Shown: positions 16,002 through 25,491, numbered from the stretch's first letter. The stretch: 64,000 nt of DNA from Deinococcus sp. LM3 (GCF_002017875.1 NZ_MUFV01000001.1:2506501-2570500); one strand, 5' to 3'. Numbers and translations are program-made. Notes: generated from the sequence alone by a model not told the origin.

Positions 16002-16042
16002 TGACCCCGGCGTTCAGGCCCGCACGGCCTTCAGCGCCGGGG

Positions 16043-16606
16043 TCAGCGGGCCCGCTGGTGGTACCCGGCGTTGGGCATGAAGCCCAGCGCGCTGCTGACG
16101 CGGTTGGTCATGTTGAACATCCCGATCACCTGGGTGGCCTCGAGAATGTCGTGGTCATTCAGGCCAGCCGCGCGCAGCGGGGTCAGATCGTGTTCGGTCA
16201 TGTCGGCGGGCGTGCGCGTCAGTTTCTCCGCGAAGGCGCACAGCGCCGCCTGCCGCCCGGTCAGGGTCGCGTGCCGCCAGTTGACGGCGACCGTGTCGGC
16301 CCAGGCGGGGTCGCCGCTGTACTCGCGCAGGGCCGCTCCGTGCGAGACGGCGCAGTACACGCAGCGGTTGACGCTGCTGACCACCACGGCCAGCAGTTCG
16401 CGTTCCGTGTGGGTCAGGTGACCGTCGCGGTTGACGAGCGTGTTGAAGGCGTTCCACCACGCCAGGAACTGCTCGCCGTTCAGGGCCTGCGCGCGGAACA
16501 CGTTCGGAACGAAGCCCAGGTTCGCCTCGGCTTTCGCCCAGAGTTTCTGCACGCCTTCGGGGGCGTCGGTGTCGTCGGGAACGGCCAGCCAGGAGATCCG
16601 GTTCAT
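16043..16606 (-). CDS. AhpD-like/carboxymuconolactone decarboxylase family peroxidase-related protein
   Basis: 187 residues from the ATG at 16606 (MNRISWLAVPDD). It carries the AhpD-type active site CVYCAVSHG with the upstream acidic residues ERELLAVVVSSVNR, and the helical fold DHDILEATQVIGMFNMTNRV. Members reduce peroxides through the CxxC and conserved His. Substrate and reductant unknown. Confidence 0.88.
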   Translation of the reverse strand: MNRISWLAVPDDTDAPEGVQKLWAKAEANLGFVPNVFRAQALNGEQFLAWWNAFNTLVNRDGHLTHTERELLAVVVSSVNRCVYCAVSHGAALREYSGDPAWADTVAVNWRHATLTGRQAALCAFAEKLTRTPADMTEHDLTPLRAAGLNDHDILEATQVIGMFNMTNRVSSALGFMPNAGYHQRAR

Positions 16607-16659
16607 GGTCCGTCCAGGGTAGAGCACCGGGGGGGCCGGGTGCGTGGCATCATCGGCGG

Positions 16660-17304
16660 GTGCCTGCGTTCCGTGCCGAGCTGGTCAGCGTTCCGATGTA
16701 CGCCAATGTGTTCCTGCTGACCACCCCGCAGGGGCGGCTGCTGGTCGATACCGGCACGGTGGTGCACGCGCCGCGCTTCATGGGTCTGCTGCGGTCGTTC
16801 CGGCCGGACGCGCTGCTGGTCACGCACGCCCACCCGGATCACGCGGGGGGCGCGTTCCTGGCGGCGCGGGCGGGCCTGAACGTGCTGGCGCACCCACTGG
16901 AGCACCCGGCGCTGCTGGGTCAGGTGCATGACCTGCCGTACCCGGCGGGCCGGCCGGGCGTGGGGCGACTGGTCTCACGCGCGCACCCGAAGGTGCCAGG
17001 GTCGGCGTTGCGGGCGGCACTGCCCGGTCAGGAGCTGCTGGGCTGGGAGGTCGTTCACCTGCCGGGCCACACCGCCGGGCAGATCGGCGTGCGGCGCGGG
17101 GGCGTGCTGATCGCGGCGGACGCCGTGGTGGGCAGCGTGGACGGCGCGCACCTGCCCCGCGCGGCGTACAACCACGACCACGCGCAGGCGCTGGCCACCC
17201 TGAAGACTGTGGCGGGCATGGACCTCCGCGAGATCTGGCCCGGCCACGGCGGTCCTCTGACCCCCGCGCAGGTGCAGGCCCGCGCGGCGCGGGACGAGGG
17301 TTGA
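16660..17304 (+). CDS. metallo-beta-lactamase fold hydrolase
   Basis: 214 residues. The zinc motif THAHPDHAGG, then LPGHTAGQIGV, AADAVVGS and the final GHGGPL give the full set of HxHxDH, H, D and H ligands. The start is a GTG with a CATCAT box six nt upstream; it is divergent from the peroxidase-related gene with only about 50 bp between starts. Substrate unknown. Confidence 0.88.
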   Translation: MPAFRAELVSVPMYANVFLLTTPQGRLLVDTGTVVHAPRFMGLLRSFRPDALLVTHAHPDHAGGAFLAARAGLNVLAHPLEHPALLGQVHDLPYPAGRPGVGRLVSRAHPKVPGSALRAALPGQELLGWEVVHLPGHTAGQIGVRRGGVLIAADAVVGSVDGAHLPRAAYNHDHAQALATLKTVAGMDLREIWPGHGGPLTPAQVQARAARDEG

Positions 17305-17314
17305 TGGATGAAAG

Positions 17315-17355
17315 TTGATGGTTGACGGAAGGGCGCCCCCTCCATCAACCATCAA
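17315..17355. terminator. bidirectional terminator-like dyad
   Basis: TTGATGGTTGA and TCAACCATCAA pair perfectly (11 bp) between two convergent genes. Confidence 0.6.
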
Positions 17356-17376
17356 CCGTTCACTTTCAACCGTGTC

Positions 17377-18546
17377 TTACTTCTTGGGTTCGTCGGCGAT
17401 CTGGCCGGTGACGCCGGGGACCACCCAGGCCATGTTGTTCAGTTCGGCGACGGTGGCGACCTTGCCGGCGGGGACGCGCAGGATGCCGTTGCGGTCCTTG
17501 ATGGGGCCGGTGAAGGGGTCGAACTTGCCGCCCTTCTCCATGTCGGTTTTCAGGGCCATGACGCGGTCGTACACGGTGGTTTTCTTGCCGTTCACGGTCA
17601 TGCTCTTGGCTTTCAGGGCCGGGACCCATTTGGGGTTGATGGCCATGCCGTCCTGCGCGCCGAGTTCGACGCTGCCGCCGCGCAGCAGGTTCCAGTAGTC
17701 GACTTTCTGGAGGTTCTTGGTGTTGTACGTGCCGGTGCGGATCTTGGTCAGGAAGTCGATGTAGATCTTCTCCCAGTGGACGATCTGGCCGCTGACGACG
17801 TAGTCGGGCGCGAACTTGTACATGGGCGAGTAGTGCGCGAAGGACGGGATCTTGCGGGCGGCGGCGGTCTGCACGACGGTGGCGGTGTCCTCGGTGAAGG
17901 CCAGAGCGCCGGCGCCCTCGCTGATCAGGCTCTCGGCGGCCTCGCGGGCCTTGTTCGGGTCGAACCACGCGTTGATCCACTTGACGCTGACGGTCGCCTT
18001 GGGGTTCACGGCGCGGGCGCCCAGCGCGAAGGCGCTGATGTGCCGCTTGAGTTCCGGGACGGGGAACGCCGCGACGTACCCGAGCTTGTCGGTCTTGCTG
18101 ACGGCGGCGGCCATCATGCCGTTCAGGTAGTAGATCTGGTAGAAGTCCGCCATGTACGTCGCCATGTTCGGGGCGCGTTTGAAGCCGCTGGCGTGCGCGA
18201 AGATCACGTTCGGGTACTTCTTGGCGGCGTCGAGGGTCTGGTCCATGAAGCCGAAGCTGGTCGTGAAGATGACCTTGCAGTTGTCCTTGACCAGCCGGTC
18301 GATGACGGGCGTCGCCTGACCCTCGGGAACGCTTTCCACGTACTTGGTTTCCAGCCACGGGAGGGCCTTCTCGGTCTTCTTGCGGGCCTCGTCGTGCGCG
18401 TAGCTCCAGCCGATGTCGCCGACCGGGCCGACGTAGATGAAGCAGGCTTTCAGTTTGGCGGTCTGCTGGGCCTGCGCGGCGGGGCTGGTGGCCGTGCCGA
18501 GCAGGGCCAGGGTGACGGGCAGAGCAGCGAGAATTGTTTTCTTCAT
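17377..18546 (-). CDS. BMP-family ABC transporter substrate-binding protein
   Basis: 389 residues from MKKTILAALPVTLALLG, with GGAGG eight nt upstream. It has a cleavable signal peptide (AAQAQQ) and no lipobox Cys. PBP1_BMP features are present: YVGPVGDIGWSYAHDEARKK, FGFMDQTLDAAKKYPNVIF, YYLNGMMAAA and a long C-terminal lobe. Family members bind nucleosides or related compounds for uptake. The matching permease and ATPase genes lie 3 kb away (21739-25334), separated by the msrP operon. Confidence 0.92.
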   Translation of the reverse strand: MKKTILAALPVTLALLGTATSPAAQAQQTAKLKACFIYVGPVGDIGWSYAHDEARKKTEKALPWLETKYVESVPEGQATPVIDRLVKDNCKVIFTTSFGFMDQTLDAAKKYPNVIFAHASGFKRAPNMATYMADFYQIYYLNGMMAAAVSKTDKLGYVAAFPVPELKRHISAFALGARAVNPKATVSVKWINAWFDPNKAREAAESLISEGAGALAFTEDTATVVQTAAARKIPSFAHYSPMYKFAPDYVVSGQIVHWEKIYIDFLTKIRTGTYNTKNLQKVDYWNLLRGGSVELGAQDGMAINPKWVPALKAKSMTVNGKKTTVYDRVMALKTDMEKGGKFDPFTGPIKDRNGILRVPAGKVATVAELNNMAWVVPGVTGQIADEPKK

Positions 18547-18771
18547 GGAAAGACCTCCGGGCGGCCGGAGCCGACGCGCCGCCACTGCTGTTCATTGTGC
18601 CTTCATTCTGTCCTCAAGAAAAGGGACAGCCTGACCAGAATGGCACGGAGTCATCCGGGCGCGGCCCCAATGGTTTGCAATCTGTTCCGAAAAACGCCGG
18701 CACTGTGACCCCGCACCCGGCAGCTGAACCGATTACGCCCAGAATGCGTATAGCTGTACAGGAGGGCCACC

Positions 18772-19791
18772 ATGACCGACCCACGCACCCCCGAGGATCA
18801 GACCCAGCCGAGCGAACTTCAGACGCCGGACGGGCAGCGCCGCATCCTGACACCCGGCAGTGACCTGAACCCCCGCCGTGAATTCCTGCGCAGCGCCGCG
18901 CTGTTCACCGGCACGGTCGCCGCGCTGGGCGGCGGCCTGGAAGTCCTGACCCGCCGCCCCGGTGCCGGTAGCGCCGAGGCGCAGGCCGCCGATCCCTTCA
19001 GCCGCGCCGACCGTCCGCTCGGGCCGTACGACACCGACGAGAAGGTCACGCCGTACCAGCAGGCCACCACGTACAACAACTTCTACGAGTTCGGCACCGA
19101 CAAGAGCGACCCGGCCCGCCTCGCCCGCAGCCTCAAAACCCGCCCCTGGACGGTCCGTATTGACGGCGAGGTCCGCAAACCGCAGACCGTCGACATCGAC
19201 ACCCTGCAGTCCTGGTTCCCGCTCGAGGACCGCGTCTACCGCATGCGCTGCGTGGAGGGCTGGAGCATGGTCATGCCGTGGCTGGGGTTCCCGCTGGCCG
19301 GCCTGATCCGCCGTCTGGAGCCCACCAGCAAGGCCAAGTACGTGCAGTTCACGGCGCTGCTGGACCCCAAGCAGTTCCCCGGTCAGCGGCAACCGGTGCT
19401 GAAATGGCCGTACGTGGAAGGCCTGCGCCTGGACGAGGCGTTGCACCCCCTGTCATTCATGGCGGTCGGCCTGCACGGGCGCGCCCTGCCCGGCCAGAAC
19501 GGCGCGCCGCTGCGGCTGGTCGTGCCCTGGAAGTACGGCTTCAAGAACATCAAGAGCATCGTGCGGATCACCTTGACCGAGAAGCAACCCCAGACGACCT
19601 GGGCGCTGGCCGCCCCGCAGGAGTACGGCTTCTACGCGAACGTGAACCCGGCCGTCCCGCACCCCCGCTGGAGTCAGGCGACCGAGCGGCGCATCGGTGA
19701 ACTGGGCCGCCGCAAGACCCTGCCGTTCAACGGGTACGCCGACGAGGTCGCCTCGCTATACCGGGGCATGGACCTGCGGAAGAACTTCTGA
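18772..19791 (+). CDS. msrP: protein-methionine-sulfoxide reductase catalytic subunit MsrP
   Basis: 339 residues. Twin-arginine signal NPRREFLRSAALFTG near residue 33, so it is exported folded. The sulfite-oxidase-type molybdopterin domain includes the Mo-ligand Cys in YRMRCVEGWSM and the LVVPWKYGFKNIKSIV substrate region. It repairs oxidised Met in envelope proteins with electrons from MsrQ, encoded next. GGAGG precedes the ATG. Confidence 0.95.
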   Translation: MTDPRTPEDQTQPSELQTPDGQRRILTPGSDLNPRREFLRSAALFTGTVAALGGGLEVLTRRPGAGSAEAQAADPFSRADRPLGPYDTDEKVTPYQQATTYNNFYEFGTDKSDPARLARSLKTRPWTVRIDGEVRKPQTVDIDTLQSWFPLEDRVYRMRCVEGWSMVMPWLGFPLAGLIRRLEPTSKAKYVQFTALLDPKQFPGQRQPVLKWPYVEGLRLDEALHPLSFMAVGLHGRALPGQNGAPLRLVVPWKYGFKNIKSIVRITLTEKQPQTTWALAAPQEYGFYANVNPAVPHPRWSQATERRIGELGRRKTLPFNGYADEVASLYRGMDLRKNF

Positions 19792-19793
19792 AC

Positions 19794-20453
19794 GTGACCC
19801 GCCCCGTTCCCGCTGCCCGGCCGGCCCGACGTCCCCCCGCCCGCCTGGGGTGGCTGGTCCCGGCCGTCACGGTCGGCGGCCTGCTCCCGGTCGCCGTGCT
19901 GATCCTCGACGCCCTGAGCGGCGCGCTGGGCGCCAACCCCATCCAGCGCGCCACGTTACAGACCGGCCTGCTGACGCTGGTGCTGCTGATCCTGTCGCTG
20001 GCCTGCACGCCCCTGCGCCTCCTGACCGGCTGGACCTGGCCCGCCCGCATCCGCAAGACGCTGGGCCTGCTGGCCTTCGGGTACGCGGCCCTGCACTTCC
20101 TGATCTACCTGTTCGACCACGGCTTCGACCTGGCCCTGATGACCGAGGACGTCCTGAAACGCCCGTTCATCACGGCCGGATTCACCGCGCTGCTGCTGCT
20201 GGTGCCGCTAGCCCTGACGAGCACGCCACGCGCCGTGAAACGCCTGGGATTCCAGCGTTGGACGCGCCTGCACCAGCTCTCGTACGTGGCCGTCAGCCTG
20301 GGCGCGCTGCACTACTACTGGGGCGTGAAGCAGGACCACACCCCGCCCCTGATCTACGCCGCCGTGATCGCCACACTGTTCCTGATCCGATTCCTGAAAC
20401 GCCGCCCGGCCCGCCCCGGCCGTCAGGCCGGAAGCCGCCCCGCGAAGCCCTGA
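19794..20453 (+). CDS. msrQ: heme-binding membrane subunit MsrQ
   Basis: 219 residues starting at GTG two bases after the msrP stop. Five to six TM helices of the ferric-reductase-like fold, with heme-ligand His in FGYAALHFLIYLF, RLHQLSYVAV and GALHYYW. It passes electrons from the quinone pool to MsrP. It ends in a basic tail. Confidence 0.93.
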   Translation: MTRPVPAARPARRPPARLGWLVPAVTVGGLLPVAVLILDALSGALGANPIQRATLQTGLLTLVLLILSLACTPLRLLTGWTWPARIRKTLGLLAFGYAALHFLIYLFDHGFDLALMTEDVLKRPFITAGFTALLLLVPLALTSTPRAVKRLGFQRWTRLHQLSYVAVSLGALHYYWGVKQDHTPPLIYAAVIATLFLIRFLKRRPARPGRQAGSRPAKP

Positions 20454-20554
20454 CCCCCCGCGCCCGCCTCCGACCCGGGGGCGGGCATCGAACCTCCGGC
20501 GCGTTCCGTGCGTACCCAGGGAGACGCGCGCCCCTGCACGCCGCCGGAGGACCC

Positions 20555-21118
20555 ATGAACCGACTGATCGCCGCCAGCCTCCTGATCCTCGCTGCTCCCG
20601 CATCGTCGGCCACCGGGCCGTCCATGACTGCGCGGGCCGTCACGGTGACCTCCGTGGCGACCGGGCAGACCCCGCCCGAACTGACCGGCGGCCCCTGGCT
20701 GAACGCCCCCGCCCCGCTCACCCTGGCCGGACTGAAAGGCAAGGTGGTGCTCGTGAACTTCTGGGTGTACTCGTGCATCAACTGCCATAACAGCCTGCCC
20801 ACCCTGAAAGGCTGGTACGGGAAGTACCGCACGCAGGGCCTGGAAATCATCGGCGTGCACACCCCGGAATTCGAGTCCGACAGACCCACCGCCAGCGTGC
20901 AGGCCGCTCTGAAAGAGGACGGCGTGACCTGGCCGGTCGTGCAGGACAACGCCCGCACCAACTGGCGCGCCTGGGGCATCCGGGCGTGGCCGACGTTCCT
21001 GCTGATCGACCGGCATGGCCGGGTCCGGTACACGCACCGGGGCGAGATCAGCTCCCGCTTCCCGCAGGCCATTCCGCTGCTGGACGCCCGCCTCCGGGCG
21101 CTGCTGGCCGAGAAGTGA
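20555..21118 (+). CDS. exported thioredoxin-like (TlpA/DipZ-type) protein
   Basis: 187 residues from an ATG with GGAGG close upstream; signal peptide MNRLIAASLLILAAPASS. Thioredoxin fold with active site NFWVYSCINCHNSLP, IIGVHTPEFE, and cis-Pro in RAWPTFLLID. The CINC centre is the type found at the C-terminus of DipZ. Position after msrPQ suggests periplasmic thiol or methionine redox repair. The TGA is the left flank of repeat element copy B. Confidence 0.88.
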   Translation: MNRLIAASLLILAAPASSATGPSMTARAVTVTSVATGQTPPELTGGPWLNAPAPLTLAGLKGKVVLVNFWVYSCINCHNSLPTLKGWYGKYRTQGLEIIGVHTPEFESDRPTASVQAALKEDGVTWPVVQDNARTNWRAWGIRAWPTFLLIDRHGRVRYTHRGEISSRFPQAIPLLDARLRALLAEK

Positions 21119-21273
21119 TACGGATTCCGTCTGTTTCGCTGACAACCCGGAACATCGCCGGGTTGCCAGCTCCACGCCCGGAACCCGTTCCGCTCCCACT
21201 CTGCGGGGCAGCTCTACGAGTCGCGTCCGCTCGGATTGAATGGTTATTGCAAACCATTCAATCGGAGTCCATA
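21119..21273. mobile_element. MITE-like element, copy B (155 bp)
   Basis: Starts TACGGATTCCGTCTG and ends CGGAGTCCATA, flanked by TGA (21116-21118, a stop codon) and TGA (21274-21276). Its last base is the A of the ATG of the next gene. It is 22 bp longer than the others, with extra bases near 21200. Confidence 0.85.
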
Positions 21274-21653
21274 TGATCCCGGCCCTGCTGCTGGCCGCCA
21301 CCCTCGGCGCGGCGCCATCTGTCCCGGCCCTGACGGTCAGCGTGCGCCCGCCGCCCGGCGTGGGATTCAATGTGCGCGGCCCGTCGCTGATCACCGTTCA
21401 GGCCGGAACGTACCGCCGCGAGTTCCCGCTGACCGGCGTGCCCGACCCCACGTACCCGGACGCCTTCCGCGCCGTGCGGCCCCTGAGCGTGCGCCTGCCC
21501 GCCCGCGTGCGCGGCCCCGTGACCCTGCACGCCCGCCTGTTCCTGTGCGACCGCGTCAGCGGCGTCTGCACCGTGCAGGAACACACCCGCCGCGTGACCC
21601 TGAAGGCCGGAACGACCGTGCCCGTGGTGCTTCACCTGCCAGCCGAAAGGTGA
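21273..21653 (+). CDS. exported protein with Cys pair, redox operon partner
   Basis: 126 residues with a short signal peptide (MIPALLLAATLGAAPSVPA). The C-terminal part has LFLCDRVSGVCTVQEHTRRV, two Cys five residues apart in a beta-rich context resembling DsbD-alpha-like domains. The ATG is formed by the last base of repeat copy B plus its TGA flank. Removing the element would leave a GTG overlapping the upstream stop, so the gene was probably once coupled to the thioredoxin gene. Confidence 0.65.
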   Translation: MIPALLLAATLGAAPSVPALTVSVRPPPGVGFNVRGPSLITVQAGTYRREFPLTGVPDPTYPDAFRAVRPLSVRLPARVRGPVTLHARLFLCDRVSGVCTVQEHTRRVTLKAGTTVPVVLHLPAER

Positions 21654-21672
21654 CGCTGAGGCGGACAGGGAA

Positions 21673-21702
21673 GAGGCCCGGCGTATTCGTACGCCGGGCC
21701 TC
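21673..21702. terminator. strong terminator hairpin with TTCG loop
   Basis: GAGGCCCGGCGTA and TACGCCGGGCCTC pair perfectly around TTCG, between convergent genes. Confidence 0.75.
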
Positions 21703-21738
21703 TCCCACTTCCTGCTGCCTACTGTCTGCTGCCCGTTC

Positions 21739-22632
21739 TCAGCGTTCGCCGCGCACGTACGCGCGGCCCAGCGCGGCGGGCGCGTTCCCGGCCTGACCGC
21801 GCATGCCCGCCAGGGCCAGCACGACCAGGACCAGCACGAACGGCATGGCGCTGAAGACCTCGGTGGGGACGGGACTGTTGCCCTGAAGGCGGAACTGCAG
21901 GTAGTACAGGAACCCGAAGAACAGCGCCCCGGCAATGGCGCGCAGCGGCCGCCAGCCGACGAAGATCACCAGGGCCACGGCGATCCAGCCCAGCCCGGCG
22001 GTCATGTTGTCCGCCCAGGAGGACCGGTACGACAGCGTCAGGAACGCCCCGGCCATCCCGGCGAGCGCGCCGCCGCCCAGCACGGCCAGCACGCGGGTCA
22101 GGCCGACGTTCACGCCCAGCACGTCGGCCGCCGCCGGGTTCTCGCCGACCGAGCGCAGGGTCAGGCCCGAGCGGGTGGCGCCCAGCCAGAAGGCCATCGC
22201 GCCCGCCAGCAGCAGGGCCGCGACCGTGAACGGACTGATCGTGAAGCCGCCCAGGTTCCAGTCGGCGACCTTGTTGAACAGCGGCAGGCCCTCGAAGCGC
22301 TTGCCGAGCAGACCGGCGGCGCCCGTGCCGATCAGGGCGAGCGCCAGTCCACTCACGAACTGGTTGGCGCGCAGCGTGACGGTCGCTATGGCGTGCAGCA
22401 GGGCCAGCGCGGCGCCCGCCAGCATGGCCGCGCCGACCGCCAGCCACAGGTTTGCGTCCGGGCTGCCTGCCGCGACCGCGAAGGCGGCCAGGGCGCCCAC
22501 GGCCATCAGGCCCTCGACTCCCAGGTTCACGACCCCGGCGCGTTCGTTCAGGATGGCGCCCAGGCAGGCGAGCAGCAGCGGCGTTCCGACCGCCAGGGCG
22601 CGCACGAGCGCCTCGGTGAGTACGTTATCCAT
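21739..22632 (-). CDS. ABC transporter permease (BMP/nucleoside type)
   Basis: 297 residues, about nine TM segments. Family signature LNERAGVVNLGVEGLMAVGA near the N-terminus and GENPAAADVLGVNV in the middle mark the branched sugar/nucleoside permease family. Pairs with the permease upstream to form the channel of the transporter whose binding protein is at 17377-18546. Confidence 0.92.
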   Translation of the reverse strand: MDNVLTEALVRALAVGTPLLLACLGAILNERAGVVNLGVEGLMAVGALAAFAVAAGSPDANLWLAVGAAMLAGAALALLHAIATVTLRANQFVSGLALALIGTGAAGLLGKRFEGLPLFNKVADWNLGGFTISPFTVAALLLAGAMAFWLGATRSGLTLRSVGENPAAADVLGVNVGLTRVLAVLGGGALAGMAGAFLTLSYRSSWADNMTAGLGWIAVALVIFVGWRPLRAIAGALFFGFLYYLQFRLQGNSPVPTEVFSAMPFVLVLVVLALAGMRGQAGNAPAALGRAYVRGER

Positions 22633-22692
22633 GAAGGACCTCGGGGTGCGCGGGGCGCGGGCGGCGGGCCGCAGTGGGGGAGAGGCGGCCCG

Positions 22693-23748
22693 TCACGCGC
22701 GGCCCCACTGCACGCGGTGGCGGACGAAGACCTCGCTGGCGATCAGGCACAGCAGGATCACGCCGCTGAAGATATCCACCACACGGAACGGCAGGTTCAG
22801 GTCGATCTTCAGGATGTCGCCGCCCGCCAGGATGATGCCCATGACGGGCGCGGTGATCAGGCACAGCGCCGGGTTCCCGCGCGCCAGCCACGCGACGATC
22901 ACGGCCGTGAACCCGTACCCGAGGCTGATCTGCCCCGCCTCCAGCAGGCGGTGGTGAATCCCGGCGACCTCGCCCGCGCCGGCCAGTCCGGCCGCGCCCC
23001 CGGTGATCAGCGCGACCAGCAGCGCCACGCGGCCACTGCTGAGGCCCGCGTAGCGCGCCGCGCCGGGGTTCTCGCCGACCACGCGCAGCGCGTATCCGAA
23101 CGTGGAGCGCGACAGCACCCACTGCAACCCCAGCGCGACGGCCACGCCCAGCAGCAGCGTGGGCCAGTGCACCTGCGAGCCCGGCAGGGTGGGCAGGTAC
23201 GTGCTGGCCGGGAAGGTGTCGGTGTAGATGTACCCGCGCACGTCCTTGCCCTTCCACGGCCCGGCGATCAGGTACGTGACGAGCGCCACCGCGATGTAAT
23301 TGAGCATCAGCGTGGACAGGATCTCGTTCACGTTCACGCGCCGCAGGGCCGCCGCGATCAGCGCCCACAGGCCCCCGCCGACGAAGCCCGCGACGAACAC
23401 GGCCGGCAGCAGCAGCGGCCCCGGCAGCGGCACGAACAGCGCCGTCCCGGCCGCGAACACCGCGCCCAGCAGCAGTTGCCCCTCGGCGCCGATGTTGAAG
23501 AACTGCGCGCGGAACGCCAGGGCCAGCCCCGCCCCGATCAGCAGCAGCGGAATGGTGCGCCGCCCCACCTCGCCCAGGCCGGTGGAGTCGCCCAGCGTGC
23601 CGCGCAGCATGGTGCCGTACACCTCGGCCGGGGACTGCCCGGCCAGCGTGAAGATCAGCGCGCAGATCAGCAGGGCCGTCACCAGCGCCGCCAGCGTGAC
23701 CAGCGCCGCGCGGGCCGCCGACGGAGCGTTCAGGGCCACGAACCTCAC
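22693..23748 (-). CDS. ABC transporter permease (BMP/nucleoside type)
   Basis: 351 residues with eight to ten TM segments. FNIGAEGQLLLGAVFAAG and VVGENPGAARYAGLSS are the family signatures; there is a periplasmic loop (KGKDVRGYIYTDTFPAS). Its start overlaps the end of the ATPase gene (ATGA-type), giving the order ATPase, permease, permease. Confidence 0.92.
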   Translation of the reverse strand: MRFVALNAPSAARAALVTLAALVTALLICALIFTLAGQSPAEVYGTMLRGTLGDSTGLGEVGRRTIPLLLIGAGLALAFRAQFFNIGAEGQLLLGAVFAAGTALFVPLPGPLLLPAVFVAGFVGGGLWALIAAALRRVNVNEILSTLMLNYIAVALVTYLIAGPWKGKDVRGYIYTDTFPASTYLPTLPGSQVHWPTLLLGVAVALGLQWVLSRSTFGYALRVVGENPGAARYAGLSSGRVALLVALITGGAAGLAGAGEVAGIHHRLLEAGQISLGYGFTAVIVAWLARGNPALCLITAPVMGIILAGGDILKIDLNLPFRVVDIFSGVILLCLIASEVFVRHRVQWGRA

Positions 23749-25334
23749 GCGCCCACCCCCGCTGAACCCTGATCCGCGCCGGGAATGCTGTGCGGGTGCG
23801 CGCCGCCCATCAGCAGCCCCAGCGACTCACGCGTGACTTCGCCTGCCGGGAACGGCCCCAGCAGCGAGCCGCCCACCATGACCGCCACGCGGTCCGACAG
23901 ACTCAGCAGCTCGTCCAGGTCCTCGCTGACCAGCAGCACGCCCGCGCCCTGCGCCGTGCGGTCCAGCAGCACCCGGTGCACCTGATCGGTCGCGCCGATA
24001 TCCAGCCCGTACGTGGGATGCACCGCCAGGATCAGCTTCGGCTGCCCGGCCAGTTCGCGCGCCAGGATCAGCTTCTGGATGTTCCCGCCCGACAGCAGCC
24101 GCGTGGGCGTGTGAATGCCCGGCGTGGCGACCGCGTACGCCTCCACCTCGCGCCGGGCGCGGTCGTCGGTGGCGCCCAGGTCCCGCGCCAGCCCGCGCGC
24201 CAGCGGCGGCCGCCCGAAGTCCCGCAGCGCGAGGTTCTCCGCGACCGTCATCGTCGGCACCGTGCCGCTGTGAATGCGGTCCTCGGGAATGTGCGCCACG
24301 CCCGAACGGAAGCGCCCGGCAGCGTCCCCGGACAGCGGCTGACCGTCCAGCGTGACCGTGCCCGTCGCCTCGTGCAGGCCCGCCAGAACCTCGACCAGTT
24401 CGCTCTGCCCGTTCCCGGCGATCCCGGCCACGCCCAGCACCTCGCCCCGGCGCAGCTCGAAGCTCACGCCGCGCAGGGCCGGCAGGCCGCGCGATCCCTG
24501 CGCACTCAGGTCCTGCACGCTCAGCAGGGCGCCCGCCTCCGGGCCAGGGCCGTCCGCGCGTTTGCGGGTGAAGTCCACGCTGCGCCCCACCATCAGCTCC
24601 GCGAGGCTCTCACGGGTCGCGCCCAGGGTCGGCACGCCGCCCACGACCTTCCCGCGCCGCAGCACCGTCACGCGGTCCGCCACCGCCAGCACCTCATCGA
24701 GCTTGTGAGAGATGAAGATCAGGCTGCGCCCGTCCGCCTTCAGCTCGCGCATCACGCGGAACAGCCCGTCGGCCTCCTGGGGGGTCAGCACGCTCGTCGG
24801 CTCGTCCAGAATCAGGACCCGCGCGCCGCCCAGCAGCGCCCGCACGATCTCCACGCGCTGCTTCTCGCCCGGCGACAGGTCCGACACGCGCGAGTCCGGG
24901 TTCACCTCCAGCCCGTACCGCGCCGAGAGTTCCCGCACCCGGCCCGCCACGCGCCGCGCCGGGAACAGGCCGCCCGCGCCGCCCAGCGCCAGATTCTCGG
25001 CCACCGAATGCCGCGACACCAGCAGCGGATGCTGCGGCACCAGCCCCACCCCGAGCCGCAGCGCCTGCGCCGGACTGCCGATCCGCACCGCCCGGCCGTC
25101 CAGTTCCACCGCGCCCTCGTCCGGCTGGTACAGGCCGTACAGGATCGAGATCAGGGTACTTTTCCCCGCGCCGTTCTCGCCCAGCAGGGCCAGCACCTCG
25201 CCTGCGTGGACGGTCAGGTCCACCGCGTCGTTGGCGACCACGCCAGGAAACCGTTTGGTGATGCCGCGCAGCCGCAGCGCAGGCGGCGCCCCCGCAGCGG
25301 AGGGCGAACCGGAAAGATCAGAAGAATGTGTCAC
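23745..25334 (-). CDS. ABC transporter ATP-binding protein, two nucleotide-binding domains
   Basis: About 529 residues. Domain 1: LLGENGAGKSTLIS (Walker A), LSPGEKQRVEIVRAL (signature), LILDEPTSVL (Walker B). Domain 2 has the degenerate VAGIAGNGQSELVEVLAG in place of a canonical Walker A and LLSGGNIQKLILAREL as signature, as is normal for this RbsA/YufO group. The GTG at 25334 (VTHSSDLSG) has an AAAGGA upstream; the longer frame from 25403 adds an unlikely Arg/Ser-rich start. Confidence 0.92.
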   Translation of the reverse strand: MTHSSDLSGSPSAAGAPPALRLRGITKRFPGVVANDAVDLTVHAGEVLALLGENGAGKSTLISILYGLYQPDEGAVELDGRAVRIGSPAQALRLGVGLVPQHPLLVSRHSVAENLALGGAGGLFPARRVAGRVRELSARYGLEVNPDSRVSDLSPGEKQRVEIVRALLGGARVLILDEPTSVLTPQEADGLFRVMRELKADGRSLIFISHKLDEVLAVADRVTVLRRGKVVGGVPTLGATRESLAELMVGRSVDFTRKRADGPGPEAGALLSVQDLSAQGSRGLPALRGVSFELRRGEVLGVAGIAGNGQSELVEVLAGLHEATGTVTLDGQPLSGDAAGRFRSGVAHIPEDRIHSGTVPTMTVAENLALRDFGRPPLARGLARDLGATDDRARREVEAYAVATPGIHTPTRLLSGGNIQKLILARELAGQPKLILAVHPTYGLDIGATDQVHRVLLDRTAQGAGVLLVSEDLDELLSLSDRVAVMVGGSLLGPFPAGEVTRESLGLLMGGAHPHSIPGADQGSAGVGA

Positions 25335-25491
25335 GCAGAAGAGTCCTTTGGAGTCGCGGCCCGCCGCGCCTGCCCTCGAATGTGCCCGCACAGACCGGGA
25401 CAACCCGCACAGACTAGGACAAACGGCCGCGCGGGCCGCCGCCCCTGCCCAGCCAGCGCCGGGCCGTACGGGCCAGGGCTGTCAGCCCTCA

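Noticed and set aside
19697..20554. Upstream extension of the thioredoxin-like gene
   Set aside because: The open frame runs back through msrQ, but a signal peptide and GGAGG mark the start at 20555.
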